DNA from: RGIG3701 sp031553595 | GTDB taxonomy: Bacteria; Planctomycetota; Planctomycetia; Pirellulales; Thermoguttaceae | Assembly: GCA_031553595.1 (NCBI GenBank) | Contig: JAVBLI010000016.1 | Span: 1-64,000, forward strand | Direction of reading: 5' to 3' | Length of the DNA stretch: 64,000 bases | Part shown: piece by piece, positions 15,327 to 23,773 of the stretch | Position numbering within the stretch: the first letter of the stretch is position 1 | Layout of the letters: the number at the start of each line of letters is the position of its first letter | Translations under genes and position numbers: made by a program | Notes under the pieces: generated by a model | What the model saw: the letters and a program-made list of their open reading frames with translations, nothing else | Database searches by the model: none | What the model was told of the DNA's origin: nothing

Positions 15327-16421
15327 ATGAATAACGAAGAAGCCAATAATGTGTCTCCAACTGACGAAGTAGGAGCGACATTGACCAGTGAAGTTGAGCC
15401 TGAAATACTCCCAGATGCTCCTGTGCCAAAGCAAGACATGTCAACTCACTTTGCCGCATTGCTGAAAAATTGTTGGTTTAGAGTAGATCAGCGATACACA
15501 ACTAGAGCTGGTGAATTAAGGAAATCTGAACATTTGAAAAAAACTTCACTTTTTTCAAGAGTTTTGTTTGGTATTTTAACGAGCGGGCTTTTTTTAATGC
15601 TACTCGCTTTCTTTGTATCGTCGGTCGTGATTTTTTACGCCAACGATACAAATGGCATATTGCAACAACCAACTTCGGCTTATGTAGGAACTGCGTTCTG
15701 TTCACTGCTTGTAGTTTTTTTTGCATGCTTTTTTATATATACTGTCAAAAAAGATGTTCATCTGATGTTTGTCCAAACTTTGTGGCATCGGCTGCACCAC
15801 CGTTTAAGAGATAAATTTTATAAAACTTTGCACAGTGATTTCAAAGATCAAAATGAGCAGTTGAAATCATGTATGGAATTTTCATTTAGTATATGCCAAG
15901 ATATTCGTGAGCTTTGGGAAGAGGTTTTGCATGAACGTGGAAATATCGGTGTTTGCATTCGAATAGCACATAAAAACAATAATGATGGCCTTATGGAATA
16001 TGAAACTTTTGGTCGCTCACCCAACCTAGATAACTCTGCCAGAGAGATTCGGCCTTCCACGCTTAATGCAAATGAAGGTGTAGTCCGGATTATTTGCCGA
16101 GAACCTCAAGGTAAGGTTCTCCTGATACGCGATGTAAAAAACGCGCATATTTTCAATACCCCGCAAGATTTACTTTGGAGTTGGTCGCAAAATGACGATT
16201 TTGATGATATAAGATCCGTTCTAATTGCTCCAATAAATTTTTCCGAAAAAGAAGGTGGGAAAATTAAGACATGTGGAATATTATATATTACTTCAGATAG
16301 GTCATGGTTTAGATCACCATTTTCATCAAGAAACGTACAATTAGTGTCCGCGCTGGCTGATTCATTGGGATGTATTTACCCTCATCTAATCCCATGTTAT
16401 CGCCCTGCGGTTGTTAAATAA
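15327..16421 (+). CDS. Two-TM membrane protein with C-terminal GAF-like sensor domain
   Basis: A 364-residue protein, AT-rich compared with all neighbours. The acidic N-terminal tail (1-40) is followed by a cytosolic stretch, two transmembrane helices (LFGILTSGLFLMLLAFFVSSVVIFY near 80-104 and VGTAFCSLLVVFFACFFIYTV near 120-140), a helical linker (140-195), and a domain of alternating strands (IGVCIRIAHKNN..GVVRIICREPQGKVLLIRDV..SVLIAPINFSEKEGG..CGILYITSD) ending in a helix, a GAF-like order. It may be a sensor or effector carried as cargo at the element's end. No ribosome-binding site is clear. The 294 bp before it is AT-rich with nothing else visible. Confidence 0.65.
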   Translation: MNNEEANNVSPTDEVGATLTSEVEPEILPDAPVPKQDMSTHFAALLKNCWFRVDQRYTTRAGELRKSEHLKKTSLFSRVLFGILTSGLFLMLLAFFVSSVVIFYANDTNGILQQPTSAYVGTAFCSLLVVFFACFFIYTVKKDVHLMFVQTLWHRLHHRLRDKFYKTLHSDFKDQNEQLKSCMEFSFSICQDIRELWEEVLHERGNIGVCIRIAHKNNNDGLMEYETFGRSPNLDNSAREIRPSTLNANEGVVRIICREPQGKVLLIRDVKNAHIFNTPQDLLWSWSQNDDFDDIRSVLIAPINFSEKEGGKIKTCGILYITSDRSWFRSPFSSRNVQLVSALADSLGCIYPHLIPCYRPAVVK

Positions 16422-16466
16422 AATGTGTTCCACATCATAAGGTAAGCAGAATCAGGAGAAAGAAAC

Positions 16467-16751
16467 ATGAGTACCAAAATTTCTAACTCGGAAAACGTAC
16501 GCTCGGCGCATGATTCCAAAACCAAAAAGCCTACATGGTTTCCAGAGTACACATATTTTATGTGTTCCTCTGAGGACATTCAGGCAACGCGGAAAAAAGT
16601 CATCGAAGAGATTGTAAGTGCGGAACCAAAGCCTAAGAGTAATACACATGTTGCACCTCCTAGCGTTCACGCTTCCCCCGTTGTCATACTCTGGGTGGCA
16701 ATTCCTCTTTTTCTGCTTGCAGGGGTATTTATATTTTGCAATTTTTGCTAA
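16467..16751 (+). CDS. Small C-terminally anchored membrane protein
   Basis: A 94-residue protein: soluble N-terminal ~70 residues, then a single transmembrane helix (VVILWVAIPLFLLAGVFIF) at the extreme C terminus, a tail anchor. AGGAG is 8 nt before ATG at 16467. It starts 45 bp after the GAF-like membrane protein and is followed by a strong terminator, so the two form a small operon. Unknown family; cargo of the integrated element. Confidence 0.6.
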   Translation: MSTKISNSENVRSAHDSKTKKPTWFPEYTYFMCSSEDIQATRKKVIEEIVSAEPKPKSNTHVAPPSVHASPVVILWVAIPLFLLAGVFIFCNFC

Positions 16752-16761
16752 TAAGCATTCA

Positions 16762-16793
16762 CCCCTGCCTGATTCGTCAGGCAGGGGTTTTTT
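16762..16793 (+). terminator. Strong intrinsic terminator
   Basis: Perfect 11-bp stem CCCCTGCCTGA (16762-16772) and TCAGGCAGGGG (16777-16787) with a TTCG tetraloop and six T. It ends the AT-rich cargo operon. Confidence 0.9.
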
Positions 16794-16995
16794 ATTGGAA
16801 TCTATGATAATCAAATCAAACAAAAATGGACGGTTTTGTACGGTCGGAGGTCGAAAAAGGCGTTAAAATCGTCAAAAACTAACCAGAAACAGCCCGAAAC
16901 ACCGTACAAGCTACAAGTGCTAAACATATGTGATATGCTGTATTTTACGACACATAACCGACTTTTCAACGTGCAAAAAACCTCTGTTTCGTGCT

Positions 16996-17037
16996 CTCAT
17001 AATCCCTTGGTCGGGGGTTCAAATCCCTCCGGGTCTA
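16996..17037 (+). pseudogene. tRNA 3' half (CAT anticodon loop onward): attachment-site scar
   Basis: Anticodon loop CTCATAA (CAT at 16998-17000), 3' anticodon strand TCCCT, variable loop TGGTC, an intact T arm (GGGGG, loop TTCAAAT, CCCTC; 17013-17029), 3' acceptor strand CGGGTCT and discriminator A (17037). The required 5' acceptor AGACCCG, D arm and 5' anticodon strand are absent, so it is not a functional tRNA. Tyrosine integrases commonly cross over in the anticodon loop and duplicate the 3' half. The tRNA-type terminator follows at once. The rest of 16794-17363 shows no gene. Confidence 0.75.
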
Positions 17038-17044
17038 ATTACGA

Positions 17045-17075
17045 CGCTTGCAGATTTTCGCAAGCGTTTTTCTTT
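17045..17075 (+). terminator. tRNA terminator
   Basis: Stem CGCTTGC (17045-17051) and GCAAGCG (17060-17066), then TTTTTCTTTT. It stands 8 bp after the tRNA 3' half, so it is the original host terminator of the interrupted tRNA locus. Confidence 0.8.
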
Positions 17076-17363
17076 TCTTGCATAAAGTCGCAAAAAATAG
17101 ATGCTTGCGAAACTCGTTGCGCGGACGTGCTATCGTACGCAATGCAATGCACGGTCCAAAAAACGGCCAAAAAACGGCCCCTGGGCGCAAGAGACGGACC
17201 AAAATCCGGCCTTTTTGGGGTGAGTTTTTCGGCCTTGTTTCGGGGGCGAGTTGGTTGGTGCCGGTAGACGGTCGTGGAGAGGAATGCCGCGTTTAGTATT
17301 GTTCGCACAGACTCTGTGCAACATTCATCTATAGAACGGGTGAAGCATATCTTCACCAAGCGC

Positions 17364-17711
17364 TCAGATTTTCTGAGTTCCCTCAAAATTCTCAAGACAC
17401 AACTCAAGCAGGGTCTTCAGTTCTTCGGCGCAATCCGTGCCAGGAGCTTCGTCTTCGTCACGCAAAAGCGTCTCGATGATTCGGACGGGGAATCCGCTTT
17501 CGCCGAGTTCTTTCCACTCCCGCTGTAGGGCGGCGTTTGGATGCAGCCCGGCGTTGAGTTGGAAGAGCGTGCGATTGATGATCGATTTCAAATTTGTGGA
17601 AGTCCCAAGCCGGATAGTTTTGGTCGTGAGATCCTCGATGGCATAAACGCCCATCTCGGGCCGGTGTTTTTTCGCTTCTTCCCGAAGCTGCTTCTTGCGG
17701 TCAGTGCTCAT
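17364..17711 (-). CDS. GIY-YIG nuclease family-like small protein
   Basis: A 115-residue protein resembling the short GIY-YIG family members that follow the pattern GVYAI..KTIRLGTSTNLKSIINRTLFQLNAGLHPNAALQREWKELGESGFPVRIIE. The first half of the signature is GVY rather than GIY, the second YIG is replaced by RLG, and the usual catalytic Arg/Glu are not obvious. It may be a non-nucleolytic relative. It lies just outside the attachment scar, beside the IS element; no ribosome-binding site is clear. Confidence 0.65.
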   Translation of the reverse strand: MSTDRKKQLREEAKKHRPEMGVYAIEDLTTKTIRLGTSTNLKSIINRTLFQLNAGLHPNAALQREWKELGESGFPVRIIETLLRDEDEAPGTDCAEELKTLLELCLENFEGTQKI

Positions 17712-17796
17712 GATCGTGGATGGAGTATGGTGAAAGGGAAATTCGATGTGCGGAGAAAATCAGTATATCCGATTCGCCACACCAGGTTAAACGTTA

Positions 17797-18543
17797 GGGT
17801 CTGTCCTAGATTAGTTTGACTTAATTGTCATTCTGAGGTAGGATATAGTCATGAAATTACGACATTCGAAGCTCTCTGAAGAGCAGTTAAAAAACCTGTT
17901 GAATTTTTTCATTGCCGGGGTGACGGCCCGGACGGCGGCGGAGTTGGCTGGGGTGAATAAAAATACGGCAGCCAAATTTTACGATTTGCTGCGACGGATC
18001 ATTGCGTGGCAGCTCGAAAAACAATCGCCTTTCCTGGATGGCGAAATCGAAGTCGACGAAAGTTATTTCGGTGGTGTTCGCACGGGAAAACGCGGTCGCG
18101 GCGCAGCGGGCAAGGTGCCGGTTTTCGGTCTCTTGAAACGCAATGGCAAGGTGTATGCCGAAGTCATCAAGGATGCCAAGACAAGCACGCTGATGCCGAT
18201 CATACGCCGTAAAATACGTCCTGATAGCATTATCTACTCGGATTGCTTTCAAAGTTACAACGCGCTGGATGTGTCCGAATTCAAACATTTTCGCATCAAC
18301 CATTCGAAACTTTTCGCCAACAAAACCAACCATATCAACGGCATTGAAAATTTTTGGAACCAGGCCAAACGGCACCTGCGAAAATTCAATGGCATTCCAC
18401 GACACAAGTTTCCTTTTTTTCTCAAAGAATGTGAATTTCGCTTTAACTACGGTAGCCCGAAAAATCAGTTGACAACACTCAAAAAATGGATTAAAATTTA
18501 CAATAAATATGGACTCGACGATGAACTAATCTAGGACAGCCCC
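17797..18543 (+). mobile_element. IS1595-family insertion sequence
   Basis: A 747-bp element bounded by 20-bp inverted repeats, GGGTCTGTCCTAGATTAGTT (17797-17816) and the complement of GGGGCTGTCCTAGATTAGTT (18524-18543), 19 of 20 matching. One transposase gene fills it, and its stop lies inside the right repeat. The family makes 8-bp target duplications, but the flanks (AAACGTTA left, AAGATTTA right) do not match, so one flank has been rearranged after insertion. Confidence 0.9.
17851..18534 (+). CDS. IS1595-family transposase (ISXO2-like DDE)
   Basis: A 227-residue transposase: N-terminal helix-turn-helix (ITARTAAELAGVNKNTAAKFY region), then the ISXO2-like catalytic core with EIEVDESYFGG, DSIIYSDCFQSY and HINGIENFWNQAKRHL carrying the acidic active-site residues. 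The length is usual for the family and the frame is intact, so the element may be active. GAGG lies upstream of ATG 17851. Downstream it truncates a four-helix-bundle gene. Confidence 0.92.
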   Translation: MKLRHSKLSEEQLKNLLNFFIAGVTARTAAELAGVNKNTAAKFYDLLRRIIAWQLEKQSPFLDGEIEVDESYFGGVRTGKRGRGAAGKVPVFGLLKRNGKVYAEVIKDAKTSTLMPIIRRKIRPDSIIYSDCFQSYNALDVSEFKHFRINHSKLFANKTNHINGIENFWNQAKRHLRKFNGIPRHKFPFFLKECEFRFNYGSPKNQLTTLKKWIKIYNKYGLDDELI

Positions 18544-18721
18544 AAGATTTACAGCGAAAATGTATATTGCTTCAAAAGAAGCCGCTGAGACGGCATATTG
18601 GCTGGAACTTTTACACATGACGGATTATCTGACCGCTGAAGAATACCACAGCATCCAAAAAGATTGTAATGAATTGAATCATCTTCTCATCGCCATTACC
18701 CAGGCATCTCGAAAAAAATAA
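18542..18721 (+). pseudogene. 3' remnant of a four-helix-bundle (23S rRNA IVP) gene
   Basis: The first codons of the reading frame lie in the IS right end. It then reads PRFTAKMYIASKEAAETAYWLELL..DYLTAEEYHSIQKDCNELNHLLIAITQASRKK and stops at 18721. This matches the C-terminal half of the S23/IVP four-helix-bundle family (..DFIAKMYIAxKEAxETxYWLELL). The N-terminal half is not found on the other side of the IS, so insertion was followed by a deletion. Function in living relatives is unknown; they are often encoded within or near 23S rRNA. Confidence 0.75.
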
Positions 18722-18767
18722 ACATTTTTTTATTACTTTATTTCTCATTTTTTTATTTTCCCCCGCC

Positions 18768-19766
18768 ATGCGCCGCGATTTTTTCAGCCGTCTTTTTTCG
18801 AATTCTTCCCAGCCGCCGCGGTCATCGCAGGCGGAATACGTCCACATTTCCCGCGAGTGTATGGCGGCGACGTTCGAGCTGTTTTTGAATGCCGGGGAGT
18901 ATGCGAACGGGGTGAAAATCGCGCTTTCGGCCCTGGATGAAGTCACGCGGCTGGAGGAAACGCTGAGTTTTTTCGAGGAAGACAGCGAAATCGCCCGCCT
19001 GAACCGTGTGGCCGAGCGGGATTTCACGGAAATTGAGCCGGAAGTCTACCATTTGTTGCGAAAATGTGATAAAATATATCGTGACTCGGAAGGCGCTTTT
19101 GACGTGACGGCCACGCCTCTGTGGGAGGTGTGGGGATTCGCGCGGCGGAAGGCGGTTTTTCCGGAGGAGCAGGCCCGGCGGGAGGCCTTGGCGAAAGTCG
19201 GCGGAGATGCCCTACGGTGGGATGACGCCCGGTGTGCGGTGAAGTACGAAAAACCCGGCATGAAAATTTCGCTGGGGAGCGTCGGAAAAGGCTTCGCCAT
19301 GGACGCGGCCGTCCGGGTTTTAGAGGCGGCGGAACTGCGGAATTACCTGTTTCACGGCGGCAGCAGCAGCGTTTTCGCCAGCGGTTACCGCCGCGGACGG
19401 AAGGACTGGCTGGTCGGCCTGCACCACCCCCTGCAGGCTGGGGTGCGGATCATGGAAATTCCACTGCGTGACAGGGCGCTTGCCACCAGCGGCTCCGCGA
19501 CGCAATTTTTCTGGTGGCACGGGAAGCGGTACGGGCACATTTTAGACCCGCGGACCGGATTCCCGGTGGAGAATGTGCTTTCCGCCACGGTGCTCGCGGA
19601 AAACGCTACGGATGCGGACATGCTGGCCACGGCGATGTATGTCATGGGCGTGGAGCGTGCGGAAGCGTTTTGCAGCCGGCGGCCGGAAATCGGCGTCATT
19701 TTCGTTCTTCCCGGGGAGGGCGGAACGCTGGAAATCAGGAATGTCGGGAATGTGGCCGGGGCGTAA
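18768..19766 (+). CDS. apbE: FAD:protein FMN transferase
   Basis: A 332-residue ApbE-family enzyme that attaches FMN to Thr/Ser of NqrB/RnfG-type proteins using FAD. Visible signatures: EETLSFFEEDSEIARLN, the KISLGSVGKGFAMDAAVRVL and HGGSSSVFASG segments, HILDPRTGFPV, and the Mg2+-binding TDADMLATAMYVMG. The usual lipoprotein signal is not obvious; the N terminus is basic and polar. It begins a plus-strand series of envelope genes. Confidence 0.9.
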   Translation: MRRDFFSRLFSNSSQPPRSSQAEYVHISRECMAATFELFLNAGEYANGVKIALSALDEVTRLEETLSFFEEDSEIARLNRVAERDFTEIEPEVYHLLRKCDKIYRDSEGAFDVTATPLWEVWGFARRKAVFPEEQARREALAKVGGDALRWDDARCAVKYEKPGMKISLGSVGKGFAMDAAVRVLEAAELRNYLFHGGSSSVFASGYRRGRKDWLVGLHHPLQAGVRIMEIPLRDRALATSGSATQFFWWHGKRYGHILDPRTGFPVENVLSATVLAENATDADMLATAMYVMGVERAEAFCSRRPEIGVIFVLPGEGGTLEIRNVGNVAGA

Positions 19767-19802
19767 CCCTGCGGAAGTTCAGTAATCGAAAAAGGTGTGA
19801 CC

Positions 19803-20981
19803 ATGAAAAATACCGTGCGAATGAAATGGCTCCGTGTGAGCTTCGCGCTGATGCTCGGGGTGCTGCTGGTCGGTGGCGGGCGGGCACATGCGAACATCCC
19901 GAACGTCCCCCTGAAAGCGCAGGTCAGCGGCGGGCGAATCGTCTTCACCTCCACACGCAGCGGGAGTTTTACCGTCTCGAACAGCGCGACCATGGACGGC
20001 GTGGTGCTGCAGCGAAAAATTCAGGTTCAGACCTCGGGGGCGGGAAAAACGGACTTCACCATTTCGGAGAGCAGCACCCGCGGGATGAAAAAATACGTGT
20101 GTAAGAACTCGGTGGATCTGGATTTCATGATGGTCGATAAAAAAACGAATGAAAGTATCCGTTTCACGCAGTCGTTCGCCGACGCGCTTTACGTGGAGGT
20201 GGGGGAGCCATCCGAGGAGATGATGGAGGAGGCGAGAGCGCTGGAGACGGCTACCACGGCCGCAAAAAAAGTGGCGGCGAAAGCGGCGAACGCGAAAAAA
20301 GACGAGGATGCTAAGAAAGACGCGGACACGAAAAAAGCGGAGGCGGAGAAAGAAAAGCAGGCTGCCGCGGCGGCTCAGGCTAGTAAAAAACGGAACATCC
20401 GCACGTATAAGGCGAATTCGATCTGGGAGCTGGTTTTAATCATTTCCGGGCAGGACATGCAGCAATTCGCGGCGATGCTTTCGTATCTCCAGAAAGATCT
20501 CAGCCTCGAGGAGTACCGCAAAAAAATTACAGTGGCGCTACTTGATGTGGTGGACAGCGGAAATGTGACGAACATGGCGAACATTGAAACGCTGGTGGCG
20601 CAACTGGCGGATCCGGATTTTGCCGTGAGAGAATCGGCCAGCCGGCAATTACGCAAAATGGGTGGGGAAACCCTGGTTTTACTGATCAGCCTGGACTGGG
20701 ATGCGCTGGAGCCGGAACAGGTTTATCGGCTGAAACAGATCCGGGATCAGTTGGAGACCGGCTCCGAGCATGAAGATATTCAGCTTTACGCCAAGAGCCT
20801 TACGCATCACGCGCAGGTGTGGGTGGGGGTGCTGGAGTCGAAAGACCCTGCCCAGCGCGCGGCGGCGGTACGGCAGTTGGAAACGTTTCTGGGCGAAAAA
20901 ATCGCGTTCCAGCCGGATATTTCGCCGCAGGAACAGCAGGAAACGCTCCAGGAATTGCGGAAAAAAGCCGGTGGGAAATAG
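19803..20981 (+). CDS. Secreted protein with HEAT-like segment, unknown
   Basis: A 392-residue protein with a signal peptide (ending ..GGGRAHA about residue 30), a beta-rich N-terminal domain (30-130), a long Ala/Lys/Glu/Asp coiled linker (about 145-195), and a C-terminal helical domain with a HEAT-like unit (LVAQLADPDFAVRESASRQLRKMGGETLVLLI). ATG at 19803 has AAAGG 8 nt upstream. It follows apbE by 36 bp. Such exported HEAT-like proteins are frequent in Planctomycetota; no function can be assigned. Confidence 0.7.
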   Translation: MKNTVRMKWLRVSFALMLGVLLVGGGRAHANIPNVPLKAQVSGGRIVFTSTRSGSFTVSNSATMDGVVLQRKIQVQTSGAGKTDFTISESSTRGMKKYVCKNSVDLDFMMVDKKTNESIRFTQSFADALYVEVGEPSEEMMEEARALETATTAAKKVAAKAANAKKDEDAKKDADTKKAEAEKEKQAAAAAQASKKRNIRTYKANSIWELVLIISGQDMQQFAAMLSYLQKDLSLEEYRKKITVALLDVVDSGNVTNMANIETLVAQLADPDFAVRESASRQLRKMGGETLVLLISLDWDALEPEQVYRLKQIRDQLETGSEHEDIQLYAKSLTHHAQVWVGVLESKDPAQRAAAVRQLETFLGEKIAFQPDISPQEQQETLQELRKKAGGK

Positions 20982-21078
20982 TGGAAAATAAAAGTTGGCG
21001 TGAAATAAAATTCGGGTGGAAAAGAATGAGAAAAGTCGAGCACGGTACACCGCAAAAAAACCGCAGGGAGTGGAGACC

Positions 21079-22125
21079 ATGAGTCAGCCGGGGCTGCCGC
21101 ATATCATTATCCGTCCGTTTCATAATTCGGATCTGCCCAAGCTGGTGGAAATTTGGAACGGCGTGAAGGAATTTGCCGGGCTGCGCCATCCGGTGGACTG
21201 TCTTTTATTTAACCAGACGGTTCTTTCGAAACCGTTTTTTGACCGACGTCTGTTTCTGGTCGCGGTGGACACTTCCGTGGAGAACGACTTGCCGCATGAT
21301 GGAAAAATTATCGGGTTTGGCCACGGTGGGTTCTCTCCGAACAGCGATTTTTCTGGTGAGGACAAAACGCGGGGGTGTATCGCGATGATCATGGCGGAGC
21401 AGGAGCTGGAGGAAGCGTTCCGCATGCAGGTATCCACTCTCCTGCTTAAGGCGCTGGAGGCGGAATTTAAACGGCAGGGCGCGAAGGTGATCCTGGCCGG
21501 AGCGATTTATCCGGATGCCCCGTTTTATATCGGGATGTACCTTTCCGGTGAGTCTCCAGGCATTCACCAGGACACCCAGTTGGCGCACACAATGTTTAAA
21601 GAAAATCGTTACCAGCTTTATCGGCGGTTCCACATTCTTTACATCGATCTGCATGAATACCGCGTGAAGGCGACCATACGGGGTATGAAAATTCAGAACC
21701 AGTATGACATCCGTATGAAGCGGTATTCGGTCCCGGCCACGTGGTGGGCCGCGGCGGCCCTGAACATGCTTGAGTGCAAGCGATATGAACTGTATCCGAA
21801 AGTGACTGTGAACGACGATTTATCTCAGCCGCCGCCGTGCCATGCCAGTGTCATGGTGCAGATGATCACGCATCAGGGCAGTGAGGAATCGCCGCAGCGG
21901 TGTCTGGGCATTCACCACGTGGAGGTGGCTCCGGAATTCCGCCAGCAGGGACTGGGAACCTTTCTGGTGAAGAAAATACTGGAGGCGTATACGAGTCCCG
22001 ATCATGCGAAAGCGGAGATTATGGTGCCGGAAGATAACGAAACGGCCAGCGGGATGTTTTTTAGTTTAGAGCCGGAAAGCGCAAGCTGCGGTCTGGTTTA
22101 TCAGAAGCGCATTGCGCCGGAGTGA
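21079..22125 (+). CDS. GNAT-family N-acetyltransferase
   Basis: A 348-residue protein. The C-terminal ~110 residues carry the GNAT acetyl-CoA-binding motif A (LGIHHVEVAPEFRQQGLGTFLVKKILEAY, near 280-305). The N-terminal half (IIRPFHNSDLPKLVEIWNGV..GFGHGG..) looks like a second, degenerate GNAT domain. The acceptor substrate is unknown. ATG at 21079 has GGAG 4 nt upstream and is preferred to an upstream ATG at 21016. It lies 3 bp before the S41 protease start, so the two are probably one transcript. Confidence 0.8.
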   Translation: MSQPGLPHIIIRPFHNSDLPKLVEIWNGVKEFAGLRHPVDCLLFNQTVLSKPFFDRRLFLVAVDTSVENDLPHDGKIIGFGHGGFSPNSDFSGEDKTRGCIAMIMAEQELEEAFRMQVSTLLLKALEAEFKRQGAKVILAGAIYPDAPFYIGMYLSGESPGIHQDTQLAHTMFKENRYQLYRRFHILYIDLHEYRVKATIRGMKIQNQYDIRMKRYSVPATWWAAAALNMLECKRYELYPKVTVNDDLSQPPPCHASVMVQMITHQGSEESPQRCLGIHHVEVAPEFRQQGLGTFLVKKILEAYTSPDHAKAEIMVPEDNETASGMFFSLEPESASCGLVYQKRIAPE

Positions 22126-22128
22126 GAA

Positions 22129-23679
22129 ATGCCGAATCGTCACGTTTATATTTTACTTGTGAGTGTGATTCTCTGTACGTTCTGTTATTTTCGCGCGGAC
22201 AGATACTTGAATTCGTTCCGTTACCTGATGGACATGGTGGAGACGCAGGCCCTGGAGCCCGTGCATAAGCGGACGCTTTTTGACGGGGCGCTGGAGGGCA
22301 TGCTGGGCACGCTGGATGAAAATTCCAGTTACATTCCGCCGGTGTATTATGAGGAATTTGATGAATCGCTGCGGCAGGAATTCGGTGGCGTGGGAATCGG
22401 TTTTCAGATGGATCAGGCCAGCGGCCGGCCGACCGTTTCTTTCACGCTTCCGCAGTCGCCGGCGGCGAAAGCCGGGATGAAGGCGGGGGATCAGATCACG
22501 GCCATCGGCGGCCAGAGCACGGAAGGGTGGGGCGTGGAGCAGGTGCATGCGCTGTTTCGCGGGCCGGTGGGAGCCATGGTGGTGACGGATGTTTTTCGCC
22601 CCACCACCGGCGAAACGCTTCATATTTCCATCCAGAGAAACCGGATTCGCACGGAATCGGTGGAAGGAATCGTGCGGAAGCCAGACGGCACATGGCGGTA
22701 TTTCCTGCCGGCCATTCCTCCTGAAAAAATCCGCAGTGAAAACGCTGCTGGCGCGACGGCGGATGTGGAAACGGTGGAATCCCTGGCGGCGGCGCCGCAG
22801 ACCGTGACGGAAAAACTTCCCGCGACGGGTGAAGAACTCCCGGAAACGAAAATCGCGTACCTTCGCATTTCGTCTTTCGGCGAACATACCCCCGTGGAGA
22901 TGCTGCGCCTGCTGAAAATGCTCCAGAAACAGGGGATGGAAGGCCTGATTCTTGACGTGCGGGATAATTCCGGCGGGCTGCTGGAATCCGCGATCAAAAT
23001 TTGCAATTATTTTATCACGAAAGGCGTGATCGTCAGCACGCGCGGGCGGGACGGCGTGGAACTGAGAACCGTGGTGGCGGATGGCAGCAGTGCTCTGAAT
23101 CATGCCGTGCCGATGACGATTCTCGTGAACGGGCACAGCGCCAGCGCCAGCGAAATTCTCGCGGCCTGCCTTCAGGATCACGCGCGGGCCGGGGAGCTCA
23201 CCGCGGTGTGTGTGGGGACGCGAACGTTCGGGAAGGGCACGGTGCAGCAGTTGGTGGAGCTGGGGCCGCTGCCGAACGATCACCGTTTTGACGTCTTTTC
23301 CGCGGATGGAGAACGCCCGCAGGCGATTTCCCTTCAGGACATGTGGAAACGCATTTGGACGGAAAAAGCCCCGCGTTCCGCCATCCGAATCACCATCGCC
23401 AGTTACTGGCGGCCGAGTCAAAAAAACATTCACCGTTTCGCGAATGCCACGCCCGAGGATGATTGGGGCGTTCTGCCCGACGAGGGTCTGGAGGTGGATG
23501 TGCCGCGCACGGCCGGCGGGAAAATTACCGCCGCGTTTTCGAAAGCGTATACCCAGTACATGACGAAACGCTTTCACGGCAGTTTCACACCCGAAGATTG
23601 GCGGACGATGTATGACGTGGACCCACAACTGAAAATCGCGGTGGAGTGGTTAATGCGGGTCATGCCCCATAATGCGTAA
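22129..23679 (+). CDS. S41-family C-terminal processing protease
   Basis: A 516-residue Ctp/Tsp-like periplasmic serine protease: N-terminal membrane segment (YILLVSVILCTFCYF), PDZ domain (about 85-175) with GVGIGFQ and PAAKAGMKAGDQITAI, then the S41 fold with NGHSASASEIL (catalytic Ser339) and TFGKGTVQQ (Lys369) as the Ser-Lys dyad. An acidic Ala/Pro insertion (about 205-240) splits the PDZ and protease parts. It trims C termini of envelope proteins. GGAG precedes ATG 22129. Confidence 0.9.
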   Translation: MPNRHVYILLVSVILCTFCYFRADRYLNSFRYLMDMVETQALEPVHKRTLFDGALEGMLGTLDENSSYIPPVYYEEFDESLRQEFGGVGIGFQMDQASGRPTVSFTLPQSPAAKAGMKAGDQITAIGGQSTEGWGVEQVHALFRGPVGAMVVTDVFRPTTGETLHISIQRNRIRTESVEGIVRKPDGTWRYFLPAIPPEKIRSENAAGATADVETVESLAAAPQTVTEKLPATGEELPETKIAYLRISSFGEHTPVEMLRLLKMLQKQGMEGLILDVRDNSGGLLESAIKICNYFITKGVIVSTRGRDGVELRTVVADGSSALNHAVPMTILVNGHSASASEILAACLQDHARAGELTAVCVGTRTFGKGTVQQLVELGPLPNDHRFDVFSADGERPQAISLQDMWKRIWTEKAPRSAIRITIASYWRPSQKNIHRFANATPEDDWGVLPDEGLEVDVPRTAGGKITAAFSKAYTQYMTKRFHGSFTPEDWRTMYDVDPQLKIAVEWLMRVMPHNA

Positions 23680-23771
23680 TGCGTAATTGGCAGCGTTATG
23701 TAAACTTTCCGGACGGCAGCTCGCTTGCGTCCATTATCCATTATCAATTTAGCATTACGCATTCAGCATTT
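23668..23771. repeat. Period-7 repeat with inverted arms around GCTCGCTTGCGTC
   Basis: Left arm ATAATGC-GTAATGC-GTAATTG, right arm CATTATC-CATTATC-AATTTAG-CATTACG-CATTCAG-CATTT. Between the arms lies GCAGCTCGCTTGCGTCC, sharing GCTCGCTTGCGTC with the prophage element at 10304-10374. It begins in the last codons of the S41 protease gene and ends just before the lgt start. Confidence 0.75.
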
Positions 23772-23773
23772 CC

